DNA of 64,000 nucleotides from Brevibacillus brevis (GCF_900637055.1 NZ_LR134338.1:3995001-4059000); one strand, 5' to 3'. Positions 48,637 through 57,831 are shown, counted from the first letter of the stretch. Translations and numbers: made by a program. The notes: generated by a model from the letters alone, not told the origin.

Positions 48637-49578
48637 CTATCGTTTTTTTGCTACAATTGCTACCCAGTCATCGATGAAAATGGTTTCCACGACCTCAAGA
48701 CCTGAAGCCGCCAACGCCGCTTTCACATCCGCTTCACGTGCAGCAATAATACCTGACGAGATAAAGGTGCCACCTGGCTTCAACACGCGGAATACATCGT
48801 CGGTGAAACGCACGATGACTTCAGCCAAAATGTTAGCCACGACCACTTCCACCTGCTCCTCGATGCCGTCGAGCAAGTTGTTTTGTCTCACGTTGATATG
48901 CTCATGCACACCATTTAATTCTGTATTGGCCTGTGCAGAGCGTACAGCTACTTCATCCAAGTCCATCGCCAGCACATCTTTTGCTCCGAGCTTGATAGCT
49001 GCAATACTCAAAATAGCTGTGCCTGTCCCAACATCATACACCTGATCGCCTTTCGCCAGATACTTCTCAAGTGCTCGCAGACAAAGAATGGTCGTCGGAT
49101 GTGTACCTGTTCCAAATGCCATGCCTGGGTCCATCTCGATAATGATCTCATCCGGATGCTTCGGCACGTACTCTTCCCATACTGGCTTGATCGTCATGCG
49201 ATCAGACACGTGAACCGGTTTGTAATATTTTTTCCAGGCGTGGGCCCATTCATCTTCGTGAACATCGTTTACAGCAATCGATGCCTTGCCGATGTCCAAA
49301 CCGTACTCGATCAACTGCGCCAATTGCTCTTTCAGCTCTTCTACAACGTCTAGCAGTTCGCTGCTGTCAACCGGCAGGTATGCTTTAACGAATACGCCCT
49401 CGGCCGGAAAATCATCAGGAGAAAGCTGGTAGATTTCGCCAAAGGGGGTATCCCACTCACGATAAAGCACCTCCGGGTCTTCAATTACGACACCATTGGC
49501 ACCCAATTCATACAAGAGGCTTGACACCGCCTCCGTAGCCTCCGCTGTAGTATGGATACTGATTTCTGACCATTTCAC
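48637..49578 (-). CDS. prmA: Ribosomal protein L11 methyltransferase
   Basis: 313 residues from GTG 49578 (GGGGAGTGG upstream, N-terminus KWSEISIHTTAEAT as in family); an ATG 10 codons upstream has no site. SAM motif YDVGTGTAILSIAA, GMAFGTGTHPTT before it, and VVANILAEVI after. Trimethylates L11 amino groups. Part of the dnaJ-prmA-rsmE order. Confidence 0.95.
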   Translation of the reverse strand: MKWSEISIHTTAEATEAVSSLLYELGANGVVIEDPEVLYREWDTPFGEIYQLSPDDFPAEGVFVKAYLPVDSSELLDVVEELKEQLAQLIEYGLDIGKASIAVNDVHEDEWAHAWKKYYKPVHVSDRMTIKPVWEEYVPKHPDEIIIEMDPGMAFGTGTHPTTILCLRALEKYLAKGDQVYDVGTGTAILSIAAIKLGAKDVLAMDLDEVAVRSAQANTELNGVHEHINVRQNNLLDGIEEQVEVVVANILAEVIVRFTDDVFRVLKPGGTFISSGIIAAREADVKAALAASGLEVVETIFIDDWVAIVAKKR

Positions 49579-49677
49579 GAATCTACCACTCCCCACATAA
49601 GCTCCCAATTGGGCTTTTCATTTAATCGGCTTCGCTACACGAAACATTAGGCAAAAAGCGGACAAAACCGCGACGGA

Positions 49678-50805
49678 TTACTCGCCGCGGAATGCCCGTT
49701 TCATTTTTTCGAAAAAGCTTTCGTCTTCTCCCCCATGCTGTCCTGGCTTTTCACCAGACAGTTCGGCGAGCTCACGCAACAATTCCTTTTGTTTATCGCT
49801 CAGCTTGGTCGGCGTAATGACGCGCACTTTCACATGCTGATCTCCGCGGCCGTTTCCACGCAAATGCGGAACACCTTTTCCACGCAAGCGGAAGAATGTC
49901 TCTGTTTGGGTACCCGCCGGGATCTTCAACTTCACGCGACCATCAACAGTCGGCACTTCGATCTCATCTCCAAGTGCTGCCTGTGCGTAAGTAAGCGGAA
50001 CCTCACAGTAAATATCATTTCCTTCACGCTCGAAAAACTCATGACTTTTGACACGCAATACGACGTACAAATCGCCAGGAGGTCCACCGTTTGCGCCCGG
50101 TTCTCCCTCGCCTGTTACGCGCAATTGTGCTCCATCGTCCACACCTGCTGGGATGTTGAGATGAATTTTGCGGCGTACCTTGACACGTCCACTACCACGG
50201 CAAGTTGAACATTTTTCTTTGACGACTTTCCCTTTGCCTTCGCAAGTCTGGCAAACACGGCGATTGACGATTCGGCCGAATGGCGTGTTCGCCACTACTT
50301 CTTGCTGTCCTGTACCGCTACAAGTCTTACATGTATCTACACCGGAACCAGGCTTCGCACCAGAACCAAGGCACGTATCGCATTCTGCTTCTTTTGGAAT
50401 TTCCACGTCGGTTTCTTTTCCAAAAATCGCGTCGATAAATTCAATGCTGAGGCCAAATTGCAGATCAGATCCTTTGCGCGGCGCATTTGGATTCGAACGT
50501 CTGCCGCCACCACCGAAGAACATATCAAAAATATCTCCGAAGCCGCCCATGCCTGATCCATCAAAACCTCCGCCACCGAAGCCCTGATTCGGGTCTTGGT
50601 GACCAAAACGGTCATACTGCGCACGCTTTTGTGGCTCGGACAGGATGTCGTACGCATCCTTAACTTCTTTGAACTTTTCTTCCGCGTCAGCCTCTTTATT
50701 TACATCCGGATGGTACTGACGTGCCAGCTTGCGATACGCTTTTTTGATTTCATCAGCGTCCGCGTCCTTTGCTACGCCCAGAACCTCGTATAAATCACGT
50801 TTCAT
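49678..50805 (-). CDS. dnaJ: Chaperone DnaJ
   Basis: 375 residues. J domain with [10 protein letters not shown], Gly/Phe-rich linker (about 75-110), four zinc repeats ([32 protein letters not shown]) and the C-terminal substrate domains. Stimulates DnaK ATPase. A terminator lies between dnaK and dnaJ, so dnaJ is probably expressed below dnaK. Confidence 0.98.
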   Translation of the reverse strand: MKRDLYEVLGVAKDADADEIKKAYRKLARQYHPDVNKEADAEEKFKEVKDAYDILSEPQKRAQYDRFGHQDPNQGFGGGGFDGSGMGGFGDIFDMFFGGGGRRSNPNAPRKGSDLQFGLSIEFIDAIFGKETDVEIPKEAECDTCLGSGAKPGSGVDTCKTCSGTGQQEVVANTPFGRIVNRRVCQTCEGKGKVVKEKCSTCRGSGRVKVRRKIHLNIPAGVDDGAQLRVTGEGEPGANGGPPGDLYVVLRVKSHEFFEREGNDIYCEVPLTYAQAALGDEIEVPTVDGRVKLKIPAGTQTETFFRLRGKGVPHLRGNGRGDQHVKVRVITPTKLSDKQKELLRELAELSGEKPGQHGGEDESFFEKMKRAFRGE

Positions 50806-50858
50806 CTCCTACATCACTCCCATGACAGTCAACTGTTATCATAGCATGTGACAGACTT

Positions 50859-50899
50859 GAAAAAAAGTCAAAGTCAGCATTCCGTGACTTTGACTTTCA
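50859..50899 (-). terminator. Terminator between dnaK and dnaJ
   Basis: 13-bp perfect arms AAAGTCAAAGTCA / TGACTTTGACTTT with an 8-nt loop and a T-run on the minus strand. Likely partial, since dnaJ lies downstream. Confidence 0.82.
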
Positions 50900-50955
50900 T
50901 GGGTCACATCGTGGGAAGTGAGGGAAGAAATCTCTCCCCTCACAGTTCCAGCGTG

Positions 50956-52785
50956 TTACTTTTTATCGTCTACCACTTCGTAGTCAGCATCAACGACATT
51001 GTCTTTCTTCGGCTCTTGACCTTCAGCGCCGCCACCTTGTGCCGCTTGTGCTTGTGCAGCCTGCTCATAGAGCTTCACCGAAATTTGTTGGATGATCTCG
51101 GACAGTTCATCTTTCGCTGTCTTGATCTCTTCGATGTTGCCGCCTTCCAGAGCAGCTTTCACTTTATCTTTCGCAGCGTTAGCGCGGTCGATTTCAGCTT
51201 GGTCGATCTTGCCTTCTACTTCTTTCAGTGTTTTCTCAGTCGTGAAGACGAGTTGGTCAGCTTCGTTGCGAACTTCTACTTGCTCTTTGCGTTGTTTGTC
51301 CGCTTCTGCATTCAACTCAGCATCTTTTACCATGCGATCGATCTCATCGTCGGACAGACCGGAGTTAGAAGTGATCGTGATACGTTGCTCTTTACCTGTA
51401 CCCAGGTCTTTTGCACGCACGTTTACGATACCGTTCGCGTCAATATCGAAGGATACTTCGATTTGCGGGATACCGCGTGGCGCTGGCGGGATATCGGACA
51501 AGTTGAAGCGTCCGAGCGATTTGTTGTCGCCTGCCATTTGACGCTCCCCTTGGAGAACGTGAATTTCTACAGATGTTTGGTTGTCCGCAGCTGTAGAGAA
51601 CACTTGGGATTTGCTTGTTGGGATCGTCGTGTTGCGATCGATCAGCTTGGTGAATACGCCACCCAATGTTTCGATACCGAGGGACAGTGGAGTTACGTCG
51701 AGAAGAACGACGTCTTTCACGTCACCAGTCAGTACGCCCGCTTGAACAGCCGCTCCCAGTGCTACTACTTCGTCTGGGTTCACACCTTTATGTGGTTCTT
51801 TCCCTGTAAATTTCTTGATTGCTTCTTGTACCGCCGGGATACGAGTAGAACCACCCACCAGGATAACGCGATCCAGTTCGCTTGGAGTCAGACCAGCGTC
51901 TTTCAGCGCTTGACGAGTTGGGCCCATGGTACGCTCAACCAGTTCAGCAGACAGCTCTTCGAACTTCGCACGAGTCAGGTTCATCTCCAAGTGCTTTGGA
52001 CCTGTTGCATCTGCTGTAATGAACGGCAGGGAAATGGTCGTAGTCAATACGCCGGAGAGGTCTTTCTTCGCTTTTTCCGCAGCGTCTTTCAAACGTTGTT
52101 GAGCCATGCGATCCTTGGACAGGTCGATGCCATGCTCTTTTTTGAATTCGCTCACCAGGTAGTTCATGACAACATCGTCGAAGTCGTCTCCGCCCAGCTT
52201 GTTGTCACCGGAAGTCGCTTTTACTTCGAAGAAGCCATCTGACAATTCGAGAATGGATACGTCAAAGGTACCGCCGCCCAAGTCGAATACGAGAACGGTT
52301 TGATCTTCTGTTTTCTCCATACCGTATGCTAGTGCAGCTGCGGTTGGTTCGTTCACGATACGCAGTACTTCCAAGCCAGCAATTTTACCAGCATCTTTTG
52401 TTGCTTGGCGTTGGCTGTCATTGAAGTAAGCTGGAACCGTAATCACTGCCTGCGTCACAGATTGACCGAGGTAGGCTTCAGCGTCTGCTTTCAGCTTTTG
52501 CAGGATCATAGCAGAGATTTGCTCAGGTGTGTACTGGTTGCCTTCCAGCGTTTCTTTATGGGTGCTACCCATGTGGCGCTTGATGGAGATTACGGTATTG
52601 TCTGGATTGGTGATCGCTTGGCGTTTTGCCGCTTCCCCAACGATGCGCTCGCCGTTTTTGAATGCTACCACGGATGGTGTGGTGCGGTTTCCTTCCGCAT
52701 TGGCAATAACGACTGGCTCGCCGCCTTCCATAACTGCTACACAAGAGTTGGTTGTTCCCAAGTCAATTCCGATTACGCGACTCAT
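50956..52785 (-). CDS. dnaK: Chaperone DnaK
   Basis: 609 residues. ATPase start [44 protein letters not shown]; substrate domain [14 protein letters not shown]; lid with C-terminal EVVDDKK. Ribosome site AGGAGGACA. Under CIRCE/HrcA control with hrcA and grpE. Confidence 0.98.
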   Translation of the reverse strand: MSRVIGIDLGTTNSCVAVMEGGEPVVIANAEGNRTTPSVVAFKNGERIVGEAAKRQAITNPDNTVISIKRHMGSTHKETLEGNQYTPEQISAMILQKLKADAEAYLGQSVTQAVITVPAYFNDSQRQATKDAGKIAGLEVLRIVNEPTAAALAYGMEKTEDQTVLVFDLGGGTFDVSILELSDGFFEVKATSGDNKLGGDDFDDVVMNYLVSEFKKEHGIDLSKDRMAQQRLKDAAEKAKKDLSGVLTTTISLPFITADATGPKHLEMNLTRAKFEELSAELVERTMGPTRQALKDAGLTPSELDRVILVGGSTRIPAVQEAIKKFTGKEPHKGVNPDEVVALGAAVQAGVLTGDVKDVVLLDVTPLSLGIETLGGVFTKLIDRNTTIPTSKSQVFSTAADNQTSVEIHVLQGERQMAGDNKSLGRFNLSDIPPAPRGIPQIEVSFDIDANGIVNVRAKDLGTGKEQRITITSNSGLSDDEIDRMVKDAELNAEADKQRKEQVEVRNEADQLVFTTEKTLKEVEGKIDQAEIDRANAAKDKVKAALEGGNIEEIKTAKDELSEIIQQISVKLYEQAAQAQAAQGGGAEGQEPKKDNVVDADYEVVDDKK

Positions 52786-52836
52786 ACAAAATGTCCTCCT
52801 AACACTATACGTCTAGTGAATTTAGCTTATTTGAGA

Positions 52837-53448
52837 TTACTCGTTTACTTGAACCATCGCCGGACGAACGACGCGGTCTTTGAACATATATCCTTTTTGC
52901 AGCTCGGCTACCACAACGCCTGAGTCAAACTCAGGGTCTTGTGTTTGCATAACCGCCTGATGGATGTGAGGGTCAAATGGTTTTCCTTTTGCCTCGATTG
53001 CAGCCAAGCCTTCTTTATCGAAAACTTGGACCATCTGACGATATACCATGTTTACACCCTCCAAGAGGGAGTCTACTGTCATGGATTCCTTGTCAGCGGC
53101 AAGTGCTCGCTCGAAGTTATCGAGAACTGGCAGAAGCTCTTCCACGATTTTAAGAGAAGCGTATTTAGCCAGATCTTCCTGCTCTTTGCGAACACGGCGG
53201 CGAAGGTTATCCATATCGGCCATGGCGCGCAGCATGCGGTTTTGGTGATCCTCAGCCTGAGCCTTCCAGTGAGCAGCCTCTTGCTCCCAGTTCATCTCGG
53301 TTGCTTCCGCTTGGTCTGCATCCTTTGCTACTTGTTCTTCTTCGAGAGTCGGGTCTTGCGTTACTTTTTCCTCGCTCAACGTCACTACCTCCTGGCGGCT
53401 TTTCTCAGTCAAAAGACTTTTTAGCCATTCACTCCATTTATTTCTCAA
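52837..53448 (-). CDS. grpE: Nucleotide exchange factor GrpE
   Basis: 203 residues. Acidic N-terminus, long coiled coil (about 55-120; LRAMADMDNLRRRVRKE), and the beta domain KGYMFKDRVVRPAMVQV. Releases ADP from DnaK. Start overlaps hrcA by 11 bp. Confidence 0.97.
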   Translation of the reverse strand: MRNKWSEWLKSLLTEKSRQEVVTLSEEKVTQDPTLEEEQVAKDADQAEATEMNWEQEAAHWKAQAEDHQNRMLRAMADMDNLRRRVRKEQEDLAKYASLKIVEELLPVLDNFERALAADKESMTVDSLLEGVNMVYRQMVQVFDKEGLAAIEAKGKPFDPHIHQAVMQTQDPEFDSGVVVAELQKGYMFKDRVVRPAMVQVNE

Positions 53449-54463
53449 ACTGCGAAGTCAGCATGCGCGATAGGCCTTCCGCCAAATGGTTGAGCACAGT
53501 AATGACCTTGCCATATTCCATTCGCGTCGGACCAAGTATCCCCACCATTCCGACCGGCTTGCCTCCAAGCGAATAAGAAGTGGTAATAATACTGCATTGC
53601 TTAATCGCGTCTAGCTGGTTTTCCTGTCCGATGCGTACCGTGAGACCATCACCCTGCATGCCGATCACATTCATCAATTGATCGTGCTGCTCCAATAGCT
53701 CGAGAATATCCTTGACTTTATCCACGTCTCGGAATTCTGGCTGATTCATGATCTTGGTCGCACCGCGTAAGTATACTCGTTCTTCTTCTTGTGTCAGCGA
53801 GTTGTTGAGGAGCTGAAGAATTTCTTCATACTGCTCCGTATGACGTTGCATTTCACCGGAAATCTCTTGATAAAGACGCTGCCGAAGCTGCCATAGTGGC
53901 ACGTCGCTCAGCTTTGCATTCAACAGATTGACGAGTCTCTCGATTTCCCCGGCACCAATGCCTTCTGGAAGATCGATCAGCTTGTTCTCCACTCGTCCGG
54001 TATGTGTCACCACAATCGCGACAGCCTGTTCAGGATTGAGAGGAACGATTTGAATATGTTTTAACCGATGCTCAAAAATCTCTGGACCCAAGACAATCGC
54101 CGTGTAGTTTGTCAACTGAGAGAGAATTTGGGCAGTGTACTCTACCACTTGTTCTGCGTGAAGAATACGTTCGGCAAACAACTGTTTTAGTTTACCCAAC
54201 TCAGCTTCCTCCAAAAGATGGGGCTGAATCAGGTTATCGACGTAGAAGCGGTATCCTTTTGTAGAAGGAACACGTCCCGCCGATGTGTGGGGCTGTTCTA
54301 AGTATCCCAGCTCCTCCAAATCAGACATCTCGTTACGTATCGTTGCCGAAGAGAATCCGATGTCGTCCCGTTTGGAAATGGTTCGGGAGCCAACAGGTTC
54401 GGCAGAATGAATGTAATTATCGACAATCGCGTTCAAAATCATTTGTTGACGGTCTGATAACAT
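53438..54463 (-). CDS. hrcA: Heat-inducible repressor HrcA
   Basis: 341 residues. Winged helix at the N-terminus (DRQQMILNAIVDNYIHSAEP; SSATIRNEMSDLEELGYL) and a GAF-like inducer domain. Binds CIRCE; activity depends on GroEL in Bacillus. First gene of the operon, autoregulated by the CIRCE just upstream. Confidence 0.97.
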   Translation of the reverse strand: MLSDRQQMILNAIVDNYIHSAEPVGSRTISKRDDIGFSSATIRNEMSDLEELGYLEQPHTSAGRVPSTKGYRFYVDNLIQPHLLEEAELGKLKQLFAERILHAEQVVEYTAQILSQLTNYTAIVLGPEIFEHRLKHIQIVPLNPEQAVAIVVTHTGRVENKLIDLPEGIGAGEIERLVNLLNAKLSDVPLWQLRQRLYQEISGEMQRHTEQYEEILQLLNNSLTQEEERVYLRGATKIMNQPEFRDVDKVKDILELLEQHDQLMNVIGMQGDGLTVRIGQENQLDAIKQCSIITTSYSLGGKPVGMVGILGPTRMEYGKVITVLNHLAEGLSRMLTSQFEK

Positions 54464-54490
54464 GGATGTCGCTCGCCTCCTGTTGGATTG

Positions 54491-54517
54491 TTAGCACTCA
54501 TGCTTATCGAGTGCTAA
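54491..54517 (-). promoter_or_regulatory. CIRCE operator of hrcA-grpE-dnaK-dnaJ
   Basis: Perfect 9-9-9 inverted repeat TTAGCACTC-N9-GAGTGCTAA. A TTGACA -35 box lies upstream at 54552-54557 with a weak TACCTT -10 at 17 bp. Confidence 0.97.
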
Positions 54518-54616
54518 ATCTATATACTAAGGTATCAATAGTAGAAGGATTTGTCAACGAGCTTGCGCTAGTTCCAGAGACAAAAAATCTCATTTTTCGC
54601 GAGTTTCGCTTTGTCC

Positions 54617-55759
54617 TTAACGGAGAAAGCGCGCAAATACCTCATTTCCGAGCGGAAGCCCCTGTTTCGTCAGCTTCAAAAACCCGCTCTGTTCTTCCAG
54701 CATTCCTTTGGCAATCTCTTCTTCTATTATTGTCCCAAAAACATCATGAACAGTTGCGCCAAAGCGGGAGGCAAACGCTGAAAGGTCAACTCCTTCTCTC
54801 AAGCGTAGTCCCAAAATCATCTGTTCCTCCATGGCATCCTCACGCGGTACCTCGAATTGTTCTACACGCGGCAGCCCTTCCTTGCACTTCTGCATGTAAA
54901 TCGCAAGTGGTCCAGCATTCACGTGTCGATGGCCGCACACATACCCGTGGGCACCTGCACCCACCCCATAGTATTCACGATTGAGCCAATAGGTTTTATT
55001 ATGTTTGCTCTCGAAGCCTGGTTTTGCAAAATTGCTGATTTCATATTGCTTGTACCCATGCCGCTCCATCTCTTCTATTAATACCATGTACATCTCAAGC
55101 TCTGTTTCTTCAGATGGCAGTGGCAGCTGATCCTTCTGATAGAGCGTGTGGAACAGCGTGTTCTCCTCCACCTTGAGACTGTACGCGGAGAAATGGGTGG
55201 TTTCTAACCCAAACGCCTTGTCCAACGTCTGACGGAAAATGTCCAGTGTCTGATCCGGCAATCCAAACATCAGGTCGATGCTGAAGTTGTCAAAGCCTAC
55301 TTTTTTCGCATTATCGATACTGCGGTACACAGCTTCCTGGTCGTGGATTCGTCCCAGTCGCTTTAAGAGCGCGTCGTCAAAGGACTGCACACCAAAGCTC
55401 AAACGATTGACACCCAGCTCACGCATGATCCGCAGCTTTTCCACATCTGTCGTTCCTGGATTCGCTTCCATCGAAAACTCGATATCATCCGCCCAGTACT
55501 TGCCCAATTGCTTTTGTACGATTTCCAAAAACGCGCGCATTTGGGCGTGATCGAGAAACGTAGGCGTCCCTCCACCGACAAAAATCGTTTTCACTTGCTC
55601 GATCGGCTGTTGGCTGAATGTGAGCTCCATTTCACTTTTCAACGCATCTAAATAATCCCAGATGAGCTGCGGATTGTTCGTCACAAATGAGTTGAAGTCA
55701 CAGTAGTAGCATTTATTCGTACAAAAGGGAATGTGAATGTAAACCGATTGTGGCATCAT
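54617..55759 (-). CDS. hemW: Radical SAM heme chaperone HemW
   Basis: 380 residues from ATG 55759 (alternative 55756). Fe-S motif FCTNKCYYCDFNSF, then FVGGGTPTFL and SMEANPGT, and a C-terminal HemN_C domain. The family was called oxygen-independent coproporphyrinogen oxidase but the CxxxCxxC without the fourth Cys marks HemW, which delivers heme. Normally just after lepA; here separated by a repeat element and prophage. Confidence 0.94.
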   Translation of the reverse strand: MMPQSVYIHIPFCTNKCYYCDFNSFVTNNPQLIWDYLDALKSEMELTFSQQPIEQVKTIFVGGGTPTFLDHAQMRAFLEIVQKQLGKYWADDIEFSMEANPGTTDVEKLRIMRELGVNRLSFGVQSFDDALLKRLGRIHDQEAVYRSIDNAKKVGFDNFSIDLMFGLPDQTLDIFRQTLDKAFGLETTHFSAYSLKVEENTLFHTLYQKDQLPLPSEETELEMYMVLIEEMERHGYKQYEISNFAKPGFESKHNKTYWLNREYYGVGAGAHGYVCGHRHVNAGPLAIYMQKCKEGLPRVEQFEVPREDAMEEQMILGLRLREGVDLSAFASRFGATVHDVFGTIIEEEIAKGMLEEQSGFLKLTKQGLPLGNEVFARFLR

Positions 55760-55778
55760 GTCCCTTTCCCTCCTTAAT

Positions 55779-55988
55779 AAAAACGGCTTTTTTACAACCT
55801 TTTTCAATAAAAGTCAAAAAATCGGCTTTTCAGCACCGAGAAAATGGCGAGAACCTGATGAAGGAGGAGCGGAGTGTAGGGGACCTACATGAGCACCGGA
55901 CTTCGAAGGTGAACGCCAATTTCGACGCCGAATCAACTTTCATTACTACTTCGTGATCAAAAGCCGATTTTTTGACAACCTCTTTAAT
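55779..55988. repeat. 164-bp element with 18-bp terminal inverted repeats, upstream of hemW
   Basis: Ends GTCAAAAAATCGGCTTTT (55813-55830) and its exact inverse complement (55959-55976). The interior has a hairpin TGTAGG-GGA-CCTACA (about 55875-55889), AAGGAGGAGCGGAG and GAGCACCGGACTTCG. Left of it (55779-55808) a degenerate copy of the right end (AAAACGGCTTTTTTACAACC) stands in direct orientation. No ORF inside. Looks like a non-autonomous mobile repeat or a structured RNA; family not identified. Confidence 0.75.
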
Positions 55989-55990
55989 GG

Positions 55991-56013
55991 AAAAGACCTG
56001 ACACAAGGTCAGG
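55991..56013 (-). terminator. lepA terminator
   Basis: Minus-strand hairpin CCTGAC / GTCAGG followed by TTTT, 2 bp past the orphan lepA stop codon. Confidence 0.75.
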
Positions 56014-56014
56014 C

Positions 56015-56065
56015 CTACTTCTTATCATCCATGCGCAATACAGCCATAAATGCTTCTTGTTGACC
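56015..56065 (-). pseudogene. lepA: Orphan 3' end of lepA (prophage attachment region)
   Basis: Reads QEAFMAVLRMDDKK and stop, the C-terminus of elongation factor 4 (LepA, usually ..VPQEAFMAVLKMD..). LepA similarity stops abruptly upstream of that Gln, where a stop codon appears 11 codons further up. The terminator is kept. In related genomes lepA lies directly upstream of hemW. Interpreted as the att junction left when a phage integrated in the 3' end of lepA, with the intact gene expected beyond the other end of the prophage. Confidence 0.75.
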
Positions 56066-56187
56066 CAACGCATCATAATGCATCGTATCAAATCAGAGCG
56101 TATTCTGTAAACGTTGATATGACAAGAATTTGTGAAGGCTTCAACATCATAGTGTATTTTTGCGTATCGAGTCAATCCGTCATCTAT

Positions 56188-56685
56188 TCACCAGAAACGG
56201 TGGCTGTAGGGTGGATAAATATTTTCAGCTATACAAGCTATATATATTAATGAAGGAATAAAAACAACCCGCCTCATTTTTCTTGGCGGGTTGTTTGCTG
56301 CTATAGTCCCTCTGTTCAGTTTATGCACGCCCGTTCGCATGGCACTGTATAGAAAATCGTTAAGCCTTACCTGGCATTCAGCTTTTAAATGCGTCACGTT
56401 ATATATGCACTCTTCTTGTCGGCCACGGACAGTTACAACTACAGAGTATAGAAAACCATCAGTTGTCTTCTGAACGTGAATTTTGCCACCCATCCTCCCA
56501 AACTGGCTCCGATATTCGTGGTGTTTCCGCTCTGCCCACATAGAAATGGTATCCATCATTGGGCGGTATGACATTTTGAGCTGATCCTGATTAAGACTTT
56601 CTGCATCCATCGCCAGCGCCTTAAAAAGCGTGCCATACAATATCGTTTCGTGAAGAATCTCTCGCCATTGGTCAGGTTGAATCAT
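56188..56685 (-). CDS. Prophage protein of unknown function, 165 residues
   Basis: Soluble, no recognised family. N-terminal half is helical (DQWREILHETILYGTLFKAL), middle has a beta segment (GKIHVQKTTDGFLYSVVVTV). The last 35 codons run through a terminator-like hairpin (56264-56294) encoding NNPPRKMRR and then a hydrophobic tail, so the natural end may have been lost or moved. Follows the YolD-like gene by 3 bp. Start ATG 56685. Confidence 0.6.
   Translation of the reverse strand: MIQPDQWREILHETILYGTLFKALAMDAESLNQDQLKMSYRPMMDTISMWAERKHHEYRSQFGRMGGKIHVQKTTDGFLYSVVVTVRGRQEECIYNVTHLKAECQVRLNDFLYSAMRTGVHKLNRGTIAANNPPRKMRRVVFIPSLIYIACIAENIYPPYSHRFW
56260..56294 (-). terminator. Terminator-like hairpin inside a prophage CDS
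   Basis: Arms ACAACCCGCC / GGCGGGTTGT, 11-nt loop, five T residues on the minus strand; about 70 bp before the stop of the 165-residue ORF. Confidence 0.7.
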
Positions 56686-56688
56686 TGT

Positions 56689-56961
56689 CTAATACACCCG
56701 CTCTACCTGTAGCATTTTTTCAATGGGCACCCACCATACACCATCAACCCGAACAAGTTTAATTTTACGGGCCTCCTGGTCAATGTCTTTGACCACGCCC
56801 CATTCTCTCCGAATACAGTTCTCGTGCCAACTAACGTTGACCGCATAGTCTTTACGTACAGAGTCGTAAATAATCACGTTCATTTCTGCCAATGAATCTG
56901 GATCAACCTCGGGTAACGGAACAACGACTTCTTCATAGTGATGTTCATACAGTAGGGTCAT
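56689..56961 (-). CDS. YolD-like protein
   Basis: 90 residues. GVVKDIDQEARKIKLV and VWWVPIEKMLQVERVY match the YolD-like family, often found beside prophage UvrX/DinB-type polymerases and linked with SOS. No such polymerase is adjacent here. Overlaps the upstream 60-residue gene by 17 bp. Confidence 0.82.
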   Translation of the reverse strand: MTLLYEHHYEEVVVPLPEVDPDSLAEMNVIIYDSVRKDYAVNVSWHENCIRREWGVVKDIDQEARKIKLVRVDGVWWVPIEKMLQVERVY

Positions 56962-57127
56962 TCAAAGTCTCCTCCACCAATCCAGCCTCTATCAAATCTC
57001 GGAGAATGTCAGGGGCGCATCCAGGACTTGCCCCAGTACGGATTTTGCGTATTGCTTTTAGGTGCTTTGGGGGTAAAACGGGTATTGCTTGGAGTTGGCC
57101 ATCAATCTCTTCTTGGATTGTCTCCAT
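56945..57127 (-). CDS. Small prophage protein, 60 residues
   Basis: METIQEEIDGQLQAIPVLPP then KHLKAIRKIRTGASPGCAPD; helical, no known family. ATG 57127 is chosen because AAAAGG lies 9 nt upstream; an in-frame ATG at 57136 touches that site. First gene of the SOS-controlled trio. Confidence 0.65.
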   Translation of the reverse strand: METIQEEIDGQLQAIPVLPPKHLKAIRKIRTGASPGCAPDILRDLIEAGLVEETLNDPTV

Positions 57128-57143
57128 GTTAATCATCCTTTTA

Positions 57144-57188
57144 CGAACGTTTGTTCTTATTTTATGAGAACACCATGCGAACATGCAA
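57144..57188 (-). promoter_or_regulatory. LexA (SOS) box and promoter of the yolD operon
   Basis: CGAAC-GTTT-GTTC (57144-57156) fits the Gram-positive LexA/DinR site CGAAC-N4-GTTCG except the last base. It lies just downstream of a promoter TTGCAT (57183-57188), 18 bp, TAAAAT (57159-57164), so LexA would block it. Confidence 0.8.
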
Positions 57189-57245
57189 CCACAATTTTTA
57201 CCAGTGGGGAGATATAAAGTGAATATACGAATTAATTACCAATAA

Positions 57246-57274
57246 TTGACATTTATAGAAACAACATTTATACT
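57246..57274 (+). promoter_or_regulatory. Strong promoter of the secreted prophage protein
   Basis: TTGACA, 17 bp, TATACT on the plus strand, 44 bp before the ATG. Near-consensus sigma-A; no LexA box in it. Confidence 0.8.
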
Positions 57275-57317
57275 CTAATTGTTTACAAAATTATCCAATT
57301 AATGGGAGTGGATGTAA

Positions 57318-57773
57318 ATGAAAAAAGTATTATTCTCTGGAGCTATGGCTATTGTAATGGCGGTATCTGCCATTACACCTGCGTTCGCTGCTCCTCAAGA
57401 CCGCGCAATTCAAGAGGCACAAGCTAAATCAGAATGGGATGGGTCTTTTAGCAACAGCTATACAATTCCTAAAAGTTCCATAATTGCTGCTGTTGCTGGT
57501 GGAACTGCTACTATCGCTAAATTGTTGGAAAAACGTGGCGTGCCGACTGAATGGACAGCTCCTATTGCGGCTGCCATTTCTGCTGGGGTAGGTTCCTCTA
57601 TTACTGGCGACATCAAAGTTTCCGGAACGACATACTACAGATGGATAAAATTCCCGACAAAAGCTTTCTATCGAGTTGAAACAACAATAAAAATGGGAAA
57701 CACCGTTATCGATGAAGATGTGATTGAGTATGAAGCTGATGCAAATCACGGCGGCGACGTCGCACCGAAATAA
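57318..57773 (+). CDS. Secreted protein of unknown function (prophage cargo)
   Basis: 151 residues. Signal peptide MKKVLFSGAMAIVMAVSAIT..AFA, cleavage after AFA, mature about 126 residues. The mature part has a Ser/Ala/Gly/Ile-rich hydrophobic segment (about 50-95: SSIIAAVAGGTATIAKLL and IAAAISAGVGSSI) followed by a beta-rich, charged C-terminus ending DANHGGDVAPK. No cysteines. Strong own promoter and terminator, opposite strand to phage genes: a typical lysogeny-expressed moron. Possible bacteriocin-like or surface-exclusion role; unproven. Confidence 0.75.
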   Translation: MKKVLFSGAMAIVMAVSAITPAFAAPQDRAIQEAQAKSEWDGSFSNSYTIPKSSIIAAVAGGTATIAKLLEKRGVPTEWTAPIAAAISAGVGSSITGDIKVSGTTYYRWIKFPTKAFYRVETTIKMGNTVIDEDVIEYEADANHGGDVAPK

Positions 57774-57775
57774 TG

Positions 57776-57815
57776 AAAAAGGCCCAACTCCTTATCAGTA
57801 GGAGTTGGGCCTTTT
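57776..57815. terminator. Bidirectional terminator between the cargo gene and small membrane gene
   Basis: 12-bp perfect arms GGCCCAACTCCT / AGGAGTTGGGCC, 7-nt loop, A-run and T-run flanks. Confidence 0.92.
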
Positions 57816-57831
57816 CTGTTGCAAGTTACCC

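Noticed and set aside
50848..52242. 464-codon plus-strand ORF
   Set aside because: Lies antisense to dnaK; codons mirror the highly biased dnaK sequence and no ribosome site or family is seen.
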